NCBI RefSeq assembly: GCF_030378065.1
Contig: NZ_JAUCGJ010000017.1
Span: forward strand, 1 to 64,000
DNA length: 64,000 bases
Direction: 5' to 3'
Source: Candidatus Venteria ishoeyi
GTDB lineage: Bacteria; Pseudomonadota; Gammaproteobacteria; Beggiatoales; Beggiatoaceae
Positions 1-10,638 of the stretch are shown here, one piece after another. A program made the position numbers and the translations under genes. Below the pieces are notes generated by a model. The model was given only the letters and a program-made list of their open reading frames with translations, made no database searches and was not told the origin of the DNA. The number at the start of each line of letters is the position of its first letter. The first letter of the stretch is position 1.

Positions 1-127
1 CAGGGTTTTTATTCATTTTCAAGGCGTGAAAACAGGCGCATAGCAAGCTATGTAACTGTTTTCACAACGCAGAAAATGGAGGAAAAGACCAGCCAAGTTG
101 CTGAAGTTATAAAATTCTCACTCCTTA
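1..127. repeat. Dispersed repeat A, copy 1 (cut by window edge)
   Basis: Near-identical sequence recurs at 23781-23943 in the same orientation and at 37531-37705 and 63528-63690 in the opposite one. The core holds a hairpin around CATAGC-AA-GCTATG. The complete copies are about 163-175 bp and end in imperfect terminal inverted repeats (TAGGAGTGAG type). This copy is truncated by the start of the window, and its right end lies 4 bp from the dnaA stop codon. It looks like a MITE-type element, but no transposase is visible here. Confidence 0.8.
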
Positions 128-131
128 TTAT

Positions 132-1532
132 TCAACCGGATAATTGTGTCCGTAATCGCTGATAATCCTGCTGTACACTTTGATCTGCGCCCACCAGTTT
201 ATGGATGGTTTTATAACTGTGCGTCACTGTGGAACGATCACGATTAAAAGCATGACCAATTTCGGTTAAACTCTGCTCGGTCAGATCTTTGCATAAACTG
301 ATAGCCATTTGACGCGGACGTACGATCACACGTTGTCGGCGTTTGGACAGCAGATCCTCTAGCGATAATTTAAAATAATCTGCCACCTGCTGCTGAATCT
401 CGGTAATATTATATTGTGGTTGAATTTGGGGCGCTAATAAGTCGTGTAAGGCTTCTCTGGAAAAGTCCAGACTGATTTCCCGGTGCATGAAACGCGCACT
501 GGCTAACAAGCGATGTAAAGCACCTTCCAGTTCACGAATATTGGAATTGATATGATTGGCAATAAACTCCGCGACCTCATCAGAGAGTTTGACATTTGAA
601 ACTGCGGCTTTGCGCTGTAATATCGACACCAGCGTATCACGCGCAGGCACATCAACAGTGACTGTCAAACCACTGCCTAATCTTGATTTCAGTCGATCTT
701 CCAGACCATCTAAGGCGCGTGGCGCGCGATCACAAGTCATAATAACCTGCTGATGACCTTCAATCAGGGTGTTAAAGGTATGAAAAAACTCTTCTTGCGA
801 ACGCACCTTGCCTGCCAGAAATTGAATGTCATCGATCAACAAGACATCCACCGAACGATAATATGCCTTAAAATCTTCAATAACTCTGTTTTGTATGGCT
901 TTAACCATATCCGAGACAAAACGTTCTGTGGGTAGATATACAATATTTGCCTGTGGTCGAGTTTGGCGTAACTGATGACCAACAGCCTGCATTAAATGGG
1001 TTTTGCCAAGACCTGCCCCACCGTAAATAAACAGTGGATTAAAATCACAGGTTTCTGCGGCCTGCTGAGCTGCGGCGTAAGCCAATCGGTTGGCATTGCC
1101 TGCCACGAAATCCTGGAAGGTAAACTTCTGATTTAATGGACTTTGCTGCCATACCCGCTGTGGTTTGGCACGGTTTGTTGGCGGTTCCCGGTTCTGCGCT
1201 AGTTTGTCACCAAATGAAACGATATTGTTGCGTTTTTGACCGGCTCGATCTCCAGCAGTGCTTGGTTGTGCCTGGGCAGATTTTCTGCGCGTACCCACTT
1301 GCAGTTGTAATTGCAGTTTTTGATTGTGATTTAATTGGGTCAGTAATTCGATTAAACGCGCTGAAAAATGCTGTTGCACCCTGTCTAACACAAAACGGTT
1401 TGGTGCCAGCAGCACAATATGCTGCTTGCTGATTTCCTGCATGTGTAACGGGCGGATCCAGGTATTGAACTCCTGTGGTGCTATTTCACGCTCCAAATGT
1501 TGCAGACAACGCTGCCAAAGTGGTTCTGTCAC
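132..1532 (-). CDS. dnaA: Chromosomal replication initiator DnaA
   Basis: DnaA binds DnaA boxes as an ATP complex and opens the origin. The order is an N-terminal helicase-loading domain, a variable Gln/Arg-rich linker, an AAA+ ATPase with Walker A GGAGLGKTHLM (about residues 171-181) and Walker B VLLIDDIQF, and a C-terminal box-binding domain with the signature RDRSTVTHSYKTI. The frame is open back to a TTG at 1559, but I prefer the GTG at 1532. That GTG has GGAG a few bases upstream and gives the canonical N-terminus MTEPLWQRCL (466 aa). The gene is divergent from rpmH. Repeat A lies directly after the stop, so any dnaN would be beyond the window. Confidence 0.97.
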   Translation of the reverse strand: MTEPLWQRCLQHLEREIAPQEFNTWIRPLHMQEISKQHIVLLAPNRFVLDRVQQHFSARLIELLTQLNHNQKLQLQLQVGTRRKSAQAQPSTAGDRAGQKRNNIVSFGDKLAQNREPPTNRAKPQRVWQQSPLNQKFTFQDFVAGNANRLAYAAAQQAAETCDFNPLFIYGGAGLGKTHLMQAVGHQLRQTRPQANIVYLPTERFVSDMVKAIQNRVIEDFKAYYRSVDVLLIDDIQFLAGKVRSQEEFFHTFNTLIEGHQQVIMTCDRAPRALDGLEDRLKSRLGSGLTVTVDVPARDTLVSILQRKAAVSNVKLSDEVAEFIANHINSNIRELEGALHRLLASARFMHREISLDFSREALHDLLAPQIQPQYNITEIQQQVADYFKLSLEDLLSKRRQRVIVRPRQMAISLCKDLTEQSLTEIGHAFNRDRSTVTHSYKTIHKLVGADQSVQQDYQRLRTQLSG

Positions 1533-1982
1533 AACTGCTCTCCGGTGTCTTGTAGACAACGCTATACCAGGGCTTCAAGCACTATACGCTGAAACCAGTA
1601 TTTTTATAATGGAGGAAAAATAAGGCGAAAACAGGAACAGGCATTACCTGCGGCTATCAGGCTTTGCATCCATTCAGTGATCGCTGGGGAAAGTAATTTT
1701 AACCAGCTATCATCAGATAATCCAGTCGTGAAAAAATACTGAAAAATACTGGGGCTTGACTAATAAGGTTATGATTTTACTTTGTTTTCAATAAAACACC
1801 TAAGTCATTGAACAATGCTTGTTTCAGAGTCATTTCAAGTAGATAGCGAAACAAACCCGGCATGAAAAAATAAATAAAAAAAATTTTTTTATTAAAAATA
1901 CAAATCACGTACTGGTATGTTGCTGAGTTTTGAAATATAATTGCCGGTTTTATTTTTCCCGACTTGAATAAGGTAAAGGCTC
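1533..1982. other. dnaA-rpmH divergent intergenic region
   Basis: These 450 bp separate the divergent dnaA and rpmH genes, a common oriC position in gammaproteobacteria. I searched by eye for TTATNCACA-type boxes on both strands and found none convincing. There is a strongly AT-rich stretch at about 1863-1902 (A and T tracts) which could be an unwinding element or promoter UP region. One GATC occurs near 1679. No gene is visible. Confidence 0.5.
1936..1941 (+). promoter_or_regulatory. Possible -10 box of the rpmH promoter
   Basis: A TATAAT hexamer lies 42 bp before the rpmH start and is followed by the spaced Shine-Dalgarno AAGGTAAAGG. The -35 at the right distance (near 1913) is poor, so only the -10 is supported. 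Confidence 0.4.
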
Positions 1983-2117
1983 ATGAAAAGAACATTCCAA
2001 CCCAGTCAGTTAGTACGTAAACGTCGTCATGGTTTTCGTGCACGTATGCAAACCCGTGGTGGTCGTCAAATTTTAAGAAATCGTCGCGCTAAAGGCCGTG
2101 CTAAGCTGAGTGCTTAA
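1983..2117 (+). CDS. rpmH: 50S ribosomal protein L34
   Basis: A 44-residue, highly basic protein starting [18 protein letters not shown] and ending KGRAKLSA, which is full-length L34. It is a structural component of the large ribosomal subunit. An AAAGG Shine-Dalgarno precedes the ATG. Its last codons overlap the start of rnpA by 8 bp, giving the conserved rpmH-rnpA pair. Confidence 0.97.
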   Translation: MKRTFQPSQLVRKRRHGFRARMQTRGGRQILRNRRAKGRAKLSA

Positions 2118-2526
2118 GCAACAGCGTTCTGCTCAGCAGGCGCAAGCGACTTTGGATACTGGATTCCAGCGCCGTCACCGCTTATTAAATAGCGCTGATT
2201 TCAAGCCGGTTTTTGAAACACACCCCTGGAAATCCAGTGACCGTTATCTGACTGTTCTCGCAATTTGTAATCATAAACCAGCCGCGCGTTTGGGTATGGT
2301 TTTTATGAAGAAACGGGTTAAACTGGCGGTACAGCGCAATCGTCTCAAACGCCTGACCCGCCATAGCTTTCGTTTTCATAAGCAACAATTAGCCGGCCTG
2401 GATTTAGTTGTCCTGGCACGCAGTGGGGCGGCAGAAGCAAGCAACCCAGTTTTATCACGCTCGCTGCAAAAACATTGGCAACGCATTCTCAAATCTAAAT
2501 CACTCCAATCTCAATCATTAAAGTAA
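2110..2526 (+). CDS. rnpA: Ribonuclease P protein component
   Basis: Protein subunit of RNase P, which helps the catalytic RNA trim 5' leaders from pre-tRNAs. The 138-residue basic protein has the family opening [15 protein letters not shown] and the RNR signature within [15 protein letters not shown]. The start is a GTG at 2110 inside the last codons of rpmH, implying translational coupling. The protein has a 20-residue Gln-rich lead before the conserved part. The gene usually next in line, yidD, is absent, and yidC starts 9 bp after the stop. Confidence 0.95.
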   Translation: MLKQQRSAQQAQATLDTGFQRRHRLLNSADFKPVFETHPWKSSDRYLTVLAICNHKPAARLGMVFMKKRVKLAVQRNRLKRLTRHSFRFHKQQLAGLDLVVLARSGAAEASNPVLSRSLQKHWQRILKSKSLQSQSLK

Positions 2527-2535
2527 GGCAAGTAC

Positions 2536-4281
2536 ATGGATAATATCCGACTGATTCTGATCATGACGCTGGCTTTTATCGGTCTGCTGCTTTACCAGGC
2601 GTGGCAACAGGATTATGGGCCGCAATCGCGCCCTGTTGTCAGTACCACATCAACACCAGGCAGCATCCCTGCCACAGCCTCCCAGTTGCCGTCTGCACCA
2701 GATGGTACGCCAAATACTATGGAAGGCGCACCCCCCAGCGTTGCGACAAGCCCACAACAGAATTTGCCCATGTCGGCTGGCAACCAATTATTTAACAGCG
2801 CAGGTCGGGTACAGGTGAACACCGATACCCTGCATGTAGAAATTGATTTGCAAGGTGGTGATATCCGGGTTGCGGATTTATTGAGCTATCCCGTCAGCAG
2901 TAGTTTGCCGGATCAGCCCGTGCAATTAATGAATGATCAACTGCCTAATGTGTTTGTGCTGCAAACCGGTTTCCTGGGACAACCCGGCGATCCCAATAGC
3001 CCGAATCATCAAAGCAAAACACCTTATACAACAACACAAAACAGCTATGAACTGGCTCCCGGCAGCGATACACTGGATGTTGTTCTGACCTGGGAAGCCG
3101 CAGATGGTGGCGTACAACTCCAGAAAATTTATCATTTTCAGCGCGGTCAGTATCTGGTTCAGTTGCAGCACAAAGTCACCAACCATTCCGATAAACCCTG
3201 GCCTGCGCGGCCTTATGGGCAGTTGCAGCGCACGCAAATTGGTGAAGCCGGTCAATCCAGCTTTATTTATACCTATTTAGGCGGCGCGATTTCCACCCCG
3301 GAAAGCAATTACCAGAAAATCGATTTTGGTGACATTCAAGAAGGGGGGACGCATATCTCTTATCTGGATGTCAGTACCAATATCCTGCCAAACGTGCAAG
3401 AAGGCTGGCGCAATGGCTGGATTGCCATGCTGCAACATTATTTTGTTGCCAGTCTGGTGCCACCTGCTGAGCAAACCTGGCAATATTACAGTCAATACTT
3501 GCCGACCGGAACTCGTTATATGCTGGGTATGTTTGGCCCTAGTCAGGAAGTGGCGGCAGGTGCCAGCGAATCTTTTGATTTACAGTTTTATGCAGGCCCG
3601 AAAGTTCAGGATAAATTACTGGCACTTTCACCGGGACTTGAGTTAACCGTGGATTATGGTTTCTTATGGTTTATCGCCCAACCTTTATTCTGGCTGCTGA
3701 AAAAACTCTATGAATTCCTGGGTAACTGGGGGTGGTCGATTATTGGTATCACCATTTTGATTAAACTGGCTTTTTTCCATTTATCTGCCACCAGTTATCG
3801 TTCTATGGCGAAAATGCGTACATTGCAACCGCGTCTGGCGCAACTGAAAGAGCGTTATGGGGATGATCGTGGCGCACTTAATCAAGCCATGATGGACATG
3901 TATAAAAAGGAAAAAATCAATCCATTGGGTGGCTGTCTGCCAGTGCTGGTGCAGATTCCGGTGTTTATCGCCTTATATTGGATGCTGCTGGAAAGTGTTG
4001 AATTACGCCAGGCCCCTTTTATCCTATGGCTGACCGATCTTTCTATTCCTGATCCCTATTTCATTCTGCCACTGTTGATGGGAGCCAGTATGTTGGTTCA
4101 GCACCGTTTGAATCCGGCACCACTTGATCCCATGCAGCAAAAAATCATGATGGCATTGCCCATCGTCTTTACTATCTTTTTTGCCTTCTTCCCCGCTGGT
4201 CTGGTGTTGTACTGGACGGTGAATAACCTGATTTCGATTTCCCAGCAGTGGTATATTACCCGCAAAATCGAAGCAGGATAA
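2536..4281 (+). CDS. yidC: Membrane protein insertase YidC
   Basis: YidC inserts and folds inner-membrane proteins, alone or with SecYEG. At 581 residues it is full length for the gammaproteobacterial type. There is an N-terminal membrane anchor (LILIMTLAFIGLLLY), a Pro/Ser/Thr-rich linker, a large periplasmic beta domain up to about residue 370, and the conserved C-terminal five-helix core containing GGCLPVLVQIPVFIALYW and PAGLVLYWTVNN. It follows rnpA by 9 bp and precedes mnmE, the usual order apart from the missing yidD. Confidence 0.97.
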   Translation: MDNIRLILIMTLAFIGLLLYQAWQQDYGPQSRPVVSTTSTPGSIPATASQLPSAPDGTPNTMEGAPPSVATSPQQNLPMSAGNQLFNSAGRVQVNTDTLHVEIDLQGGDIRVADLLSYPVSSSLPDQPVQLMNDQLPNVFVLQTGFLGQPGDPNSPNHQSKTPYTTTQNSYELAPGSDTLDVVLTWEAADGGVQLQKIYHFQRGQYLVQLQHKVTNHSDKPWPARPYGQLQRTQIGEAGQSSFIYTYLGGAISTPESNYQKIDFGDIQEGGTHISYLDVSTNILPNVQEGWRNGWIAMLQHYFVASLVPPAEQTWQYYSQYLPTGTRYMLGMFGPSQEVAAGASESFDLQFYAGPKVQDKLLALSPGLELTVDYGFLWFIAQPLFWLLKKLYEFLGNWGWSIIGITILIKLAFFHLSATSYRSMAKMRTLQPRLAQLKERYGDDRGALNQAMMDMYKKEKINPLGGCLPVLVQIPVFIALYWMLLESVELRQAPFILWLTDLSIPDPYFILPLLMGASMLVQHRLNPAPLDPMQQKIMMALPIVFTIFFAFFPAGLVLYWTVNNLISISQQWYITRKIEAG

Positions 4282-4312
4282 AGCGGAATAATCGGCATAA
4301 CATTCACCACGA

Positions 4313-5656
4313 ATGTCTTCAAGCTTAGTGCAAACCGATACCATCGCCGCCCTGGCAACCCCGCCTGGGCGTGGTGGTATTGGCATTATTCGTGTTTCCG
4401 GCAGCCAATGCCGTGATGTTGCTCAAGCCTTATTAGGCAAGCTTCCCCTTCCCCGCAGCGCCGTATTCCAGGATTTTAAAAGCCCTCAGGGCGAATTATT
4501 GGATCAAGGTATTGCCTTGTATTTTCCCGGCCCGCATTCCTTTACCGGCGAAGATGTGCTGGAATTGCAAGGGCATGGCGGCACTATCCTAATGGATCGT
4601 CTGCTGCGCGAAGTACTAAAACTGGGGGCGCGGCTGGCAAATCCCGGCGAATTCTCAGAACGCGCTTTTCTCAATGGCAAAATTGATCTGGTACAGGCTG
4701 AAGCCATTGCCGATCTGATAGACAGCAGCACCGAGCAGGCCAGTCGTTGTGCATTGCGCTCGCTGCAAGGTCAATTCTCGGAGCGTATACACCAACTGGT
4801 TGCCGACCTTACCTGGCTGCGCACCTATATTGAAGCGGGCATTGACTTTCCCGATGAAGAAATTGATTTATTGGCTGATGGTCAGGTTGCCGGGAAAATA
4901 AACACCTTGCAAACCCAACTGGATACTTTGTTATCCCAGGCGCAGCAAGGCTATTTATTGCGTGAGGGTCTGCATATCGTGATTATCGGCAAACCCAATG
5001 TCGGTAAATCCAGTCTGCTCAACGCCCTGGCACGGCGCGAAACCGCCATCGTCACCGATATTGCCGGTACCACGCGCGATATTGTGCGCGACAGCATCGA
5101 ACTTGATGGCGTGCCACTGCATATCACCGACACTGCGGGCTTGCGTGAAACCGCAGATCCGGTAGAGCAGGAAGGCATACGCCGCGCTCGCGAAGCCCTG
5201 CAAACGGCAGATGCGGTTTTGCTGCTGGTGGATGATCGGGAGCAAGAGCCTGTCTTACCCCCTGCGGAAATGCCTGCTGCCGTGCCTTATCTGACATTGC
5301 GCAATAAAGCGGATCTCAGTCAGCAAGTCACCGGGTTTATTGATGCCCATCAACTGCGTTTATCGGTTAAACAGGAACACGGCCTGGACTTATTAAAAGA
5401 CTGGCTTAAACAGCAGGCAGGCATACAAACCGGTTTTGAAGGCAGTTTATTTATGGCGCGCCGCCGTCATCTGGATGCTTTGCAAGCCGCCCGACTATCT
5501 CTGGCAGAAAGTGCTTTGCAAGCCCAATATCAACAAGCGGAACTGATCGCGGAAGAACTACGTCAGGCGCAACAGGTTTTAGGTTCAATTACCGGCGAAG
5601 TGACAGCGGATGACTTGCTGGGGCAGATTTTTTCAAGTTTTTGTATCGGCAAGTAG
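4313..5656 (+). CDS. mnmE: tRNA uridine-5-carboxymethylaminomethyl modification GTPase
   Basis: With MnmG, MnmE modifies the wobble uridine (position 34) of certain tRNAs. The 447-residue protein has the N-terminal folate-binding domain ([20 protein letters not shown]), a GTPase domain with G1 GKPNVGKS (about 226-233), G3 DTAG (273-276) and NKAD, and the C-terminal FCIGK motif with its essential Cys. The start is ATG 4313, 31 bp after yidC. The partner mnmG is not in this window. Confidence 0.97.
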   Translation: MSSSLVQTDTIAALATPPGRGGIGIIRVSGSQCRDVAQALLGKLPLPRSAVFQDFKSPQGELLDQGIALYFPGPHSFTGEDVLELQGHGGTILMDRLLREVLKLGARLANPGEFSERAFLNGKIDLVQAEAIADLIDSSTEQASRCALRSLQGQFSERIHQLVADLTWLRTYIEAGIDFPDEEIDLLADGQVAGKINTLQTQLDTLLSQAQQGYLLREGLHIVIIGKPNVGKSSLLNALARRETAIVTDIAGTTRDIVRDSIELDGVPLHITDTAGLRETADPVEQEGIRRAREALQTADAVLLLVDDREQEPVLPPAEMPAAVPYLTLRNKADLSQQVTGFIDAHQLRLSVKQEHGLDLLKDWLKQQAGIQTGFEGSLFMARRRHLDALQAARLSLAESALQAQYQQAELIAEELRQAQQVLGSITGEVTADDLLGQIFSSFCIGK

Positions 5657-5708
5657 AGATATATCATTTTTTATGAAAAAAAATTTACTTTGTTGCAGGC
5701 AAAAAAAA

Positions 5709-5728
5709 GGCGCGACGGGCGTCGCGCC
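5709..5728 (-). terminator. GC-rich hairpin next to an A/T tract
   Basis: An inverted repeat GGCGCGAC / GTCGCGCC with a 4-nt loop is preceded on the plus strand by eight A residues. Read on the minus strand it is a hairpin followed by a U run, so it would stop leftward transcription. On the plus strand it may still help end the mnmE transcript. Confidence 0.5.
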
Positions 5729-5895
5729 AAACCACCAAAGGAGGATGGAGGAGTCTGTGATTGTATGAGAAAATCAATTAATTGCCTCATGAATCAATGA
5801 TGTGTATTATCCTCTACTTTACTATATTAGTCAATGCTAATTTTCTAAAATAATTTCAGGCAAGGAAAATTGCCTTACTGACAGGAGAATCCTCT

Positions 5896-8454
5896 ATGCT
5901 GGAAGCCTATCGTGAACATCAACAAGAACGTAGCGCACAAGACCTCCCCCCTTTAGCATTAAATGCTCAACAGGTGACTGATTTAATAGAATTATTAAAA
6001 AAACCACCTGCCGGAGAAGAAAACACCTTACTGGAATTATTGATTCATCGGATACCGCCAGGTGTGGATGAAGCGGCTTATGTCAAAGCCGGTTTTCTGG
6101 CAGATGTCGCAAATGCTAAAACCCAGACGCCATTAATTGATGCCGTTAAAGCCACGGAGTTATTAGGCACCATGCTGGGTGGTTATAATATTCAGCCTTT
6201 AATTGCACTGCTGGATAAAACTGAACTGGCACCTGCCGCAGTGAAAGCGCTATCACATACCTTATTGATGTTTGATGCCTATCATGATGTTGCAGAAAAA
6301 GCCAAAACCAATGAATTTGCTCAGCAGATTATGCAATCCTGGGCCGAAGGTGAATGGTTTACCAGTAAACCAAGTCTGGCGGAAAAAATCACCGTCACCG
6401 TATATAAAGTACCGGGAGAAACCAATACGGATGATTTATCCCCGGCTTCTGAAGCCTGGAGCCGCCCGGATATTCCACTGCACGCCAAAGCCATGCTGGT
6501 TAGTCGCATGGACAAGCCACTGGAAACCATTGCCGAACTCAATAAAAAAGGTCATCCGCTGGCTTATGTCGGTGATGTGGTTGGCACTGGTTCTTCGCGT
6601 AAATCTGCGATTAACTCCGTACTCTGGCACATGGGTTCTGATATTCCTTTTGTACCCAATAAACGCCAGGGTGGCGTGGTATTAGGCAATAAAATTGCAC
6701 CAATTTTCTTTAATACCGCAGAAGATTCCGGTGCCTTACCTATCGAATGCGATGTCAGCAAACTCAATACCGGGGATGTGATTCACATCTATCCCTTTAA
6801 AGGCGAAATCACCAATGACAGTGGTGAAGTCATCAGCACCTTTGAACTTAAACCCACCACCCTATCCGATGAAGTGCGCGCTGGAGGCCGTATTGCTCTG
6901 ATTATCGGTCGTGGCCTGACGGAAAAAGCGCGTGAGGCTTTAGGTTTGCCTGCGACAGATTTATTCTTGCGTCCAGTGACGGTCAGTACGGGTGATAAAG
7001 GTTTTACCCTGGCGCAAAAAATGGTGGGACGCGCTTGTGGCGTGGATGGCGTGCTGCCTGGTTCGTATTGTGAGCCGAAAATGACCACTGTGGGTTCGCA
7101 GGATACTACTGGCGCGATGACCCGTGATGAGCTCAAAGAACTGGCCTGTCTGGGTTTTTCTGCCGATTTAGTGATGCAGAGTTTTTGTCATACCGCCGCT
7201 TATCCCAAACCGATTGATATTAAACTGCAACACAGTCTGCCGGACTTTTTCCAGACCCGTGGCGGCGTAGCTTTGCGCCCTGGTGATGGGGTGATTCACT
7301 CCTGGCTGAATCGTATGATTCTGCCCGATAGCGTCGGTACCGGTGGTGATTCCCATACTCGTTTTCCTATGGGCATTTCTTTTCCCGCAGGCTCCGGTCT
7401 GGTGGCTTTTGCCGCCGCGTTAGGGGTGATGCCGCTGGATATGCCAGAATCCGTTTTGGTGCGCTTCTCTGGCAAGATGCAGCCCGGCATTACCTTGCGC
7501 GACTTGGTTAATGCCATTCCTTACACGGCCATTCAACAAGGCTTGCTCACGGTTGAGAAACAAGGCAAGAAAAATATTTTCTCTGGTCGGGTGCTGGAAA
7601 TTGAAGGTCTGCCGGATTTAAAGGTTGAACAGGCGTTTGAATTAGCAGATTCCTCAGCGGAACGCTCTGCCAATGGCTGTACCGTTAATCTTGATAAAGC
7701 GCCAGTGACTGAATATCTCCATTCCAATGTGACTTTGATGAAATGGATGATTGCCAACGGTTATAACGATGCCCGCACTTTAGAGCGGCGCATTGAGGCT
7801 ATGCAGCAATGGCTGGAAAATCCACAACTGCTGAAACCGGATACCAATGCCGAGTACGCTGCTATCATTGAAATCAATCTGGATGAAGTCAAAGAACCGA
7901 TTGTAGCCTGTCCGAATGATCCCGATGATGTCAAACTGTTGTCAGAAGTGGCTGGCACCACGATTGATGAAGTCTTTATTGGTTCCTGCATGACCAATAT
8001 CGGGCATTACCGCGCGGCGGCAAAAGTGCTGGAAGGCCAGGGTAGCGTGCCGACACGCTTGTGGATTGCACCACCGACCCGCATGGATGAGCGTCAACTT
8101 ACCGAGGAAGGTGTGTATTCCATCTTTGGCACGGCAGGCGCACGCACGGAAATGCCGGGATGCTCCTTATGTATGGGTAACCAGGCGCGGGTTGCGGACA
8201 ATGCTACGGTAATGTCTACCAGCACCCGTAATTTCCCTAACCGTTTGGGCAAGGATGCCAATGTGTATCTGTCTTCTGCGGAACTTGCCGCAGTTGCCGC
8301 TTTGCTGGGTAAAATTCCCAATGTTGAGGAATATCAGGTATATGCGGATAAAATCAGCGGTGTAGCCGATAATATTTACCGTTATCTGAACTTCCATGAA
8401 ATCGCTGAATATCAAAGCGTTGCGGAGAAGGTTATACCGGTGGTTGCAGCCTAA
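5896..8454 (+). CDS. acnB: Aconitate hydratase B
   Basis: AcnB interconverts citrate and isocitrate in the TCA cycle. The 852-residue protein follows the AcnB domain order: an N-terminal HEAT-like domain ([20 protein letters not shown]), a swivel domain, then the catalytic core. Iron-sulfur ligands are visible in [10 protein letters not shown] and in [12 protein letters not shown]. The Shine-Dalgarno GGAG lies 9 bp before ATG 5896. It appears monocistronic, with hairpins and a small repeat downstream. Confident. Confidence 0.97.
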   Translation: MLEAYREHQQERSAQDLPPLALNAQQVTDLIELLKKPPAGEENTLLELLIHRIPPGVDEAAYVKAGFLADVANAKTQTPLIDAVKATELLGTMLGGYNIQPLIALLDKTELAPAAVKALSHTLLMFDAYHDVAEKAKTNEFAQQIMQSWAEGEWFTSKPSLAEKITVTVYKVPGETNTDDLSPASEAWSRPDIPLHAKAMLVSRMDKPLETIAELNKKGHPLAYVGDVVGTGSSRKSAINSVLWHMGSDIPFVPNKRQGGVVLGNKIAPIFFNTAEDSGALPIECDVSKLNTGDVIHIYPFKGEITNDSGEVISTFELKPTTLSDEVRAGGRIALIIGRGLTEKAREALGLPATDLFLRPVTVSTGDKGFTLAQKMVGRACGVDGVLPGSYCEPKMTTVGSQDTTGAMTRDELKELACLGFSADLVMQSFCHTAAYPKPIDIKLQHSLPDFFQTRGGVALRPGDGVIHSWLNRMILPDSVGTGGDSHTRFPMGISFPAGSGLVAFAAALGVMPLDMPESVLVRFSGKMQPGITLRDLVNAIPYTAIQQGLLTVEKQGKKNIFSGRVLEIEGLPDLKVEQAFELADSSAERSANGCTVNLDKAPVTEYLHSNVTLMKWMIANGYNDARTLERRIEAMQQWLENPQLLKPDTNAEYAAIIEINLDEVKEPIVACPNDPDDVKLLSEVAGTTIDEVFIGSCMTNIGHYRAAAKVLEGQGSVPTRLWIAPPTRMDERQLTEEGVYSIFGTAGARTEMPGCSLCMGNQARVADNATVMSTSTRNFPNRLGKDANVYLSSAELAAVAALLGKIPNVEEYQVYADKISGVADNIYRYLNFHEIAEYQSVAEKVIPVVAA

Positions 8455-8499
8455 GCATCATTGTAACGGGTGTTACGCAAAAGCTTTTTTTGCTTCACG

Positions 8500-8607
8500 C
8501 TAGTACATCAGTAGCCTTGTTTTGACGGAAGTACAGACCTGACAGGTTTTAAAAACCTGTCAGGTCTTTGGTATGAATCCCGACAATAGAATGTTGCTGA
8601 TGTACTG
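8500..8607. repeat. CTAG-end palindromic element, copy B1
   Basis: This element of about 108 bp starts CTAGTACATCAG and ends CTGATGTACT. At its centre (8535-8567) is a 33-nt near-perfect palindrome with 16-bp arms, AGACCTGACAGGTTTT. Most of it recurs in the opposite orientation at 17965-18052. It occupies much of the acnB-ubiG gap and looks like a MITE or REP-type element. The palindrome could also act as a transcription stop for acnB. Confidence 0.7.
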
Positions 8608-8690
8608 ATTTTCATTTACCCTTGGCAAGCCCCATTTGGTGCAAAAAATAGCAACTGCGTAACATCAGATTTTAAGCATAATCAAGTGAT

Positions 8691-8721
8691 ACAATAAGCA
8701 ACTATTGAATTTGCTTATTGT
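8691..8721. promoter_or_regulatory. Inverted repeat before the ubiG ribosome binding site
   Basis: ACAATAAGCA (8691-8700) and TGCTTATTGT (8712-8721) form a perfect 10-bp inverted repeat with an 11-nt loop. It ends immediately before the TTAGGAG Shine-Dalgarno of ubiG. It could be an operator or a 5'-UTR hairpin affecting translation; the sequence does not say which. Confidence 0.45.
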
Positions 8722-8735
8722 TAGGAGTCTGTACC

Positions 8736-9440
8736 ATGGAAGCAACAGTCAATGCCGATCCCGGTGAATTAAAAAAATTTGGCGCACTGGCCAACCGCTG
8801 GTGGGATCCTCATGGCGAGTTCAAACCCTTACATGAAATAAACCCCTTGCGGCTGGATTACATCGCCTCTTTTGCCGGGGAATTCATGGATAAAACCGTG
8901 CTGGATGTAGGTTGTGGTGGTGGCATTTTATCGGAAGGCATGGCTGAACGCGGCGCAATCGTCACTGGTATCGACATGAGCGAGCAACCGCTGGAAGTGG
9001 CAAAACTGCACTTATATGAATCAGGCTTAAGTGTTGATTACCAGCATAATAATGCAGAAGATTGGGCCGAGCTGCATCCACAACAATATGATATTGTCAG
9101 TTGTCTGGAAATGCTGGAGCATGTCCCTGATCCGGCATCGGTTATTAGCGCCTGCGCAAAACTGGTTAAACCCGGTGGTTTTGTTTTTTTCTCAACCATT
9201 AACCGTAATCCCAAAGCCTATACCTTAGCGATTATCGGCGCGGAATATCTGCTGCGAATGCTGCCAAAAGGCACGCATGATTATGCCAAGTTTATTCGTC
9301 CTTCAGAGTTGGCTGAGTGGGTTCGCGGTACTGAGCTTGAGCTATTGGATATTACCGGTATGGAGTACAACCCGTTTAATAATGCCTATAGTCTCAGTGA
9401 TAATGTGGATGTGAATTATCTGCTGGCAACGCAATTATAA
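8736..9440 (+). CDS. ubiG: Bifunctional ubiquinone O-methyltransferase
   Basis: UbiG carries out both O-methylations in ubiquinone biosynthesis using SAM. The 234-residue protein has the family opening [20 protein letters not shown], the SAM-binding motif [13 protein letters not shown] and [10 protein letters not shown]. The frame is open upstream, but ATG 8736 has an AGGAG at the right distance and gives the normal N-terminus. rodA follows after 31 bp. Confidence 0.95.
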   Translation: MEATVNADPGELKKFGALANRWWDPHGEFKPLHEINPLRLDYIASFAGEFMDKTVLDVGCGGGILSEGMAERGAIVTGIDMSEQPLEVAKLHLYESGLSVDYQHNNAEDWAELHPQQYDIVSCLEMLEHVPDPASVISACAKLVKPGGFVFFSTINRNPKAYTLAIIGAEYLLRMLPKGTHDYAKFIRPSELAEWVRGTELELLDITGMEYNPFNNAYSLSDNVDVNYLLATQL

Positions 9441-9471
9441 ATTTTTAGATTAAAAACTATACTGTAACTCT

Positions 9472-10584
9472 ATGCGCGTCAGTTGGAAGGTTTCTCCCAC
9501 GCTTAATCTTGATATCCCGTTGCTACTGGGTTTATTCACCTTGTCCGGTATCAGTCTGGCGGTATTATATTCTGCCAGTGGGGAATCGATGGCGATTCTG
9601 ATAAAGCAATCCATTCGTCTGGGTATTGGTTTTTTTGTCATGCTGCTGCTGGCTCAGGTACGCAGTCAGCAACTGATGCGCTGGACACCGATTTTTTATG
9701 TCATAGGCATGGCAATGCTGGTGGCGGTATTGCTGGTGGGAACGGTGGGCAAGGGTGCTCAGCGTTGGCTGGATTTGGGGTTTATGCGCTTTCAGCCCTC
9801 TGAAATCATGAAAGTGATCGTACCATTAACCATTGCCTGGTATTTTGCGGACAAACCCTTGCCGCCAAACTATAAACGTCTGGGCTTTGCGCTGATATTA
9901 ATTCTCATCCCAACCTTATTAATCGCCAAGCAGCCTGATTTAGGCACTTCTTTATTAATTGCTGCTTCCGGTATATTCGTGTTGCTACTGGCGGGTATTC
10001 CCTGGGCGCTGGTATTTGGCGCATTACTGGCTGGTGGTGGCGCGGTTGCGGCAGTGACGCTAACCCCGTTGCGGGAATATGTATTTCATCCTTATCAGTG
10101 GCGACGTATTCAAACCCTGCTTAATCCGGAAAGTGATCCCCTGGGTTCCGGTTATCACATTATTCAGTCAAAAATCGCTATTGGTTCCGGGGGTTTATAT
10201 GGTAAAGGCTGGTTAAACGGCACCCAATCCCATCTGGAATTTTTACCGGAACGCTCAACAGATTTTATTTTTGCCGTGTTGAGTGAAGAGTTTGGTTTAA
10301 TGGGTGTGATAGCCTTGCTGATGGTGTATGTGTTTATTATTACCCGTGGTTTATACATCGCCACCCAGGCACAAGGCATTTTTGGCAAACTGGTGGCGGG
10401 CAGCATCACGCTCACATTTTTTGTGTATATTTTTGTGAATATCGGCATGGTTTCCGGCTTGCTGCCTGTAGTTGGCCTGCCTTTGCCTTTGATTAGTTAT
10501 GGCGGCACCTCCATCGTCAGCATACTCAGTGGTTTTGGTATCTTGATGGGCGTGCACGCGCATAAACGCTTGCTTTCCGAATAA
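9472..10584 (+). CDS. rodA: Rod-shape SEDS peptidoglycan glycosyltransferase RodA
   Basis: RodA polymerises glycan strands for side-wall growth, normally with PBP2. The 370-residue protein has about ten hydrophobic segments and SEDS-family motifs: GKGAQRWLDLG, QPSEIMK, KQPDLGTSLLI, FLPERSTDFIFAVLSEEFG and PLPLISYGGTS. The ATG at 9472 has only a weak Shine-Dalgarno. The usual partner gene mrdA (PBP2) is not adjacent, and downstream lies a foreign-looking island. FtsW is the alternative family member, but the RodA-like length and N-terminus favour RodA. Confidence 0.9.
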   Translation: MRVSWKVSPTLNLDIPLLLGLFTLSGISLAVLYSASGESMAILIKQSIRLGIGFFVMLLLAQVRSQQLMRWTPIFYVIGMAMLVAVLLVGTVGKGAQRWLDLGFMRFQPSEIMKVIVPLTIAWYFADKPLPPNYKRLGFALILILIPTLLIAKQPDLGTSLLIAASGIFVLLLAGIPWALVFGALLAGGGAVAAVTLTPLREYVFHPYQWRRIQTLLNPESDPLGSGYHIIQSKIAIGSGGLYGKGWLNGTQSHLEFLPERSTDFIFAVLSEEFGLMGVIALLMVYVFIITRGLYIATQAQGIFGKLVAGSITLTFFVYIFVNIGMVSGLLPVVGLPLPLISYGGTSIVSILSGFGILMGVHAHKRLLSE

Positions 10585-10638
10585 GCTGACTCCCAGTATT
10601 AGGTTCAACAACTTATAACAGGAACTAATTGGTTAAAT

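Noticed and set aside
1136-1432. Plus-strand open frame across dnaA
   Set aside because: Antisense to conserved dnaA codons, with no family motif or Shine-Dalgarno.
1533-1982. Annotating oriC with DnaA boxes
   Set aside because: No convincing TTATNCACA box was found, so only the AT-rich tract is noted.
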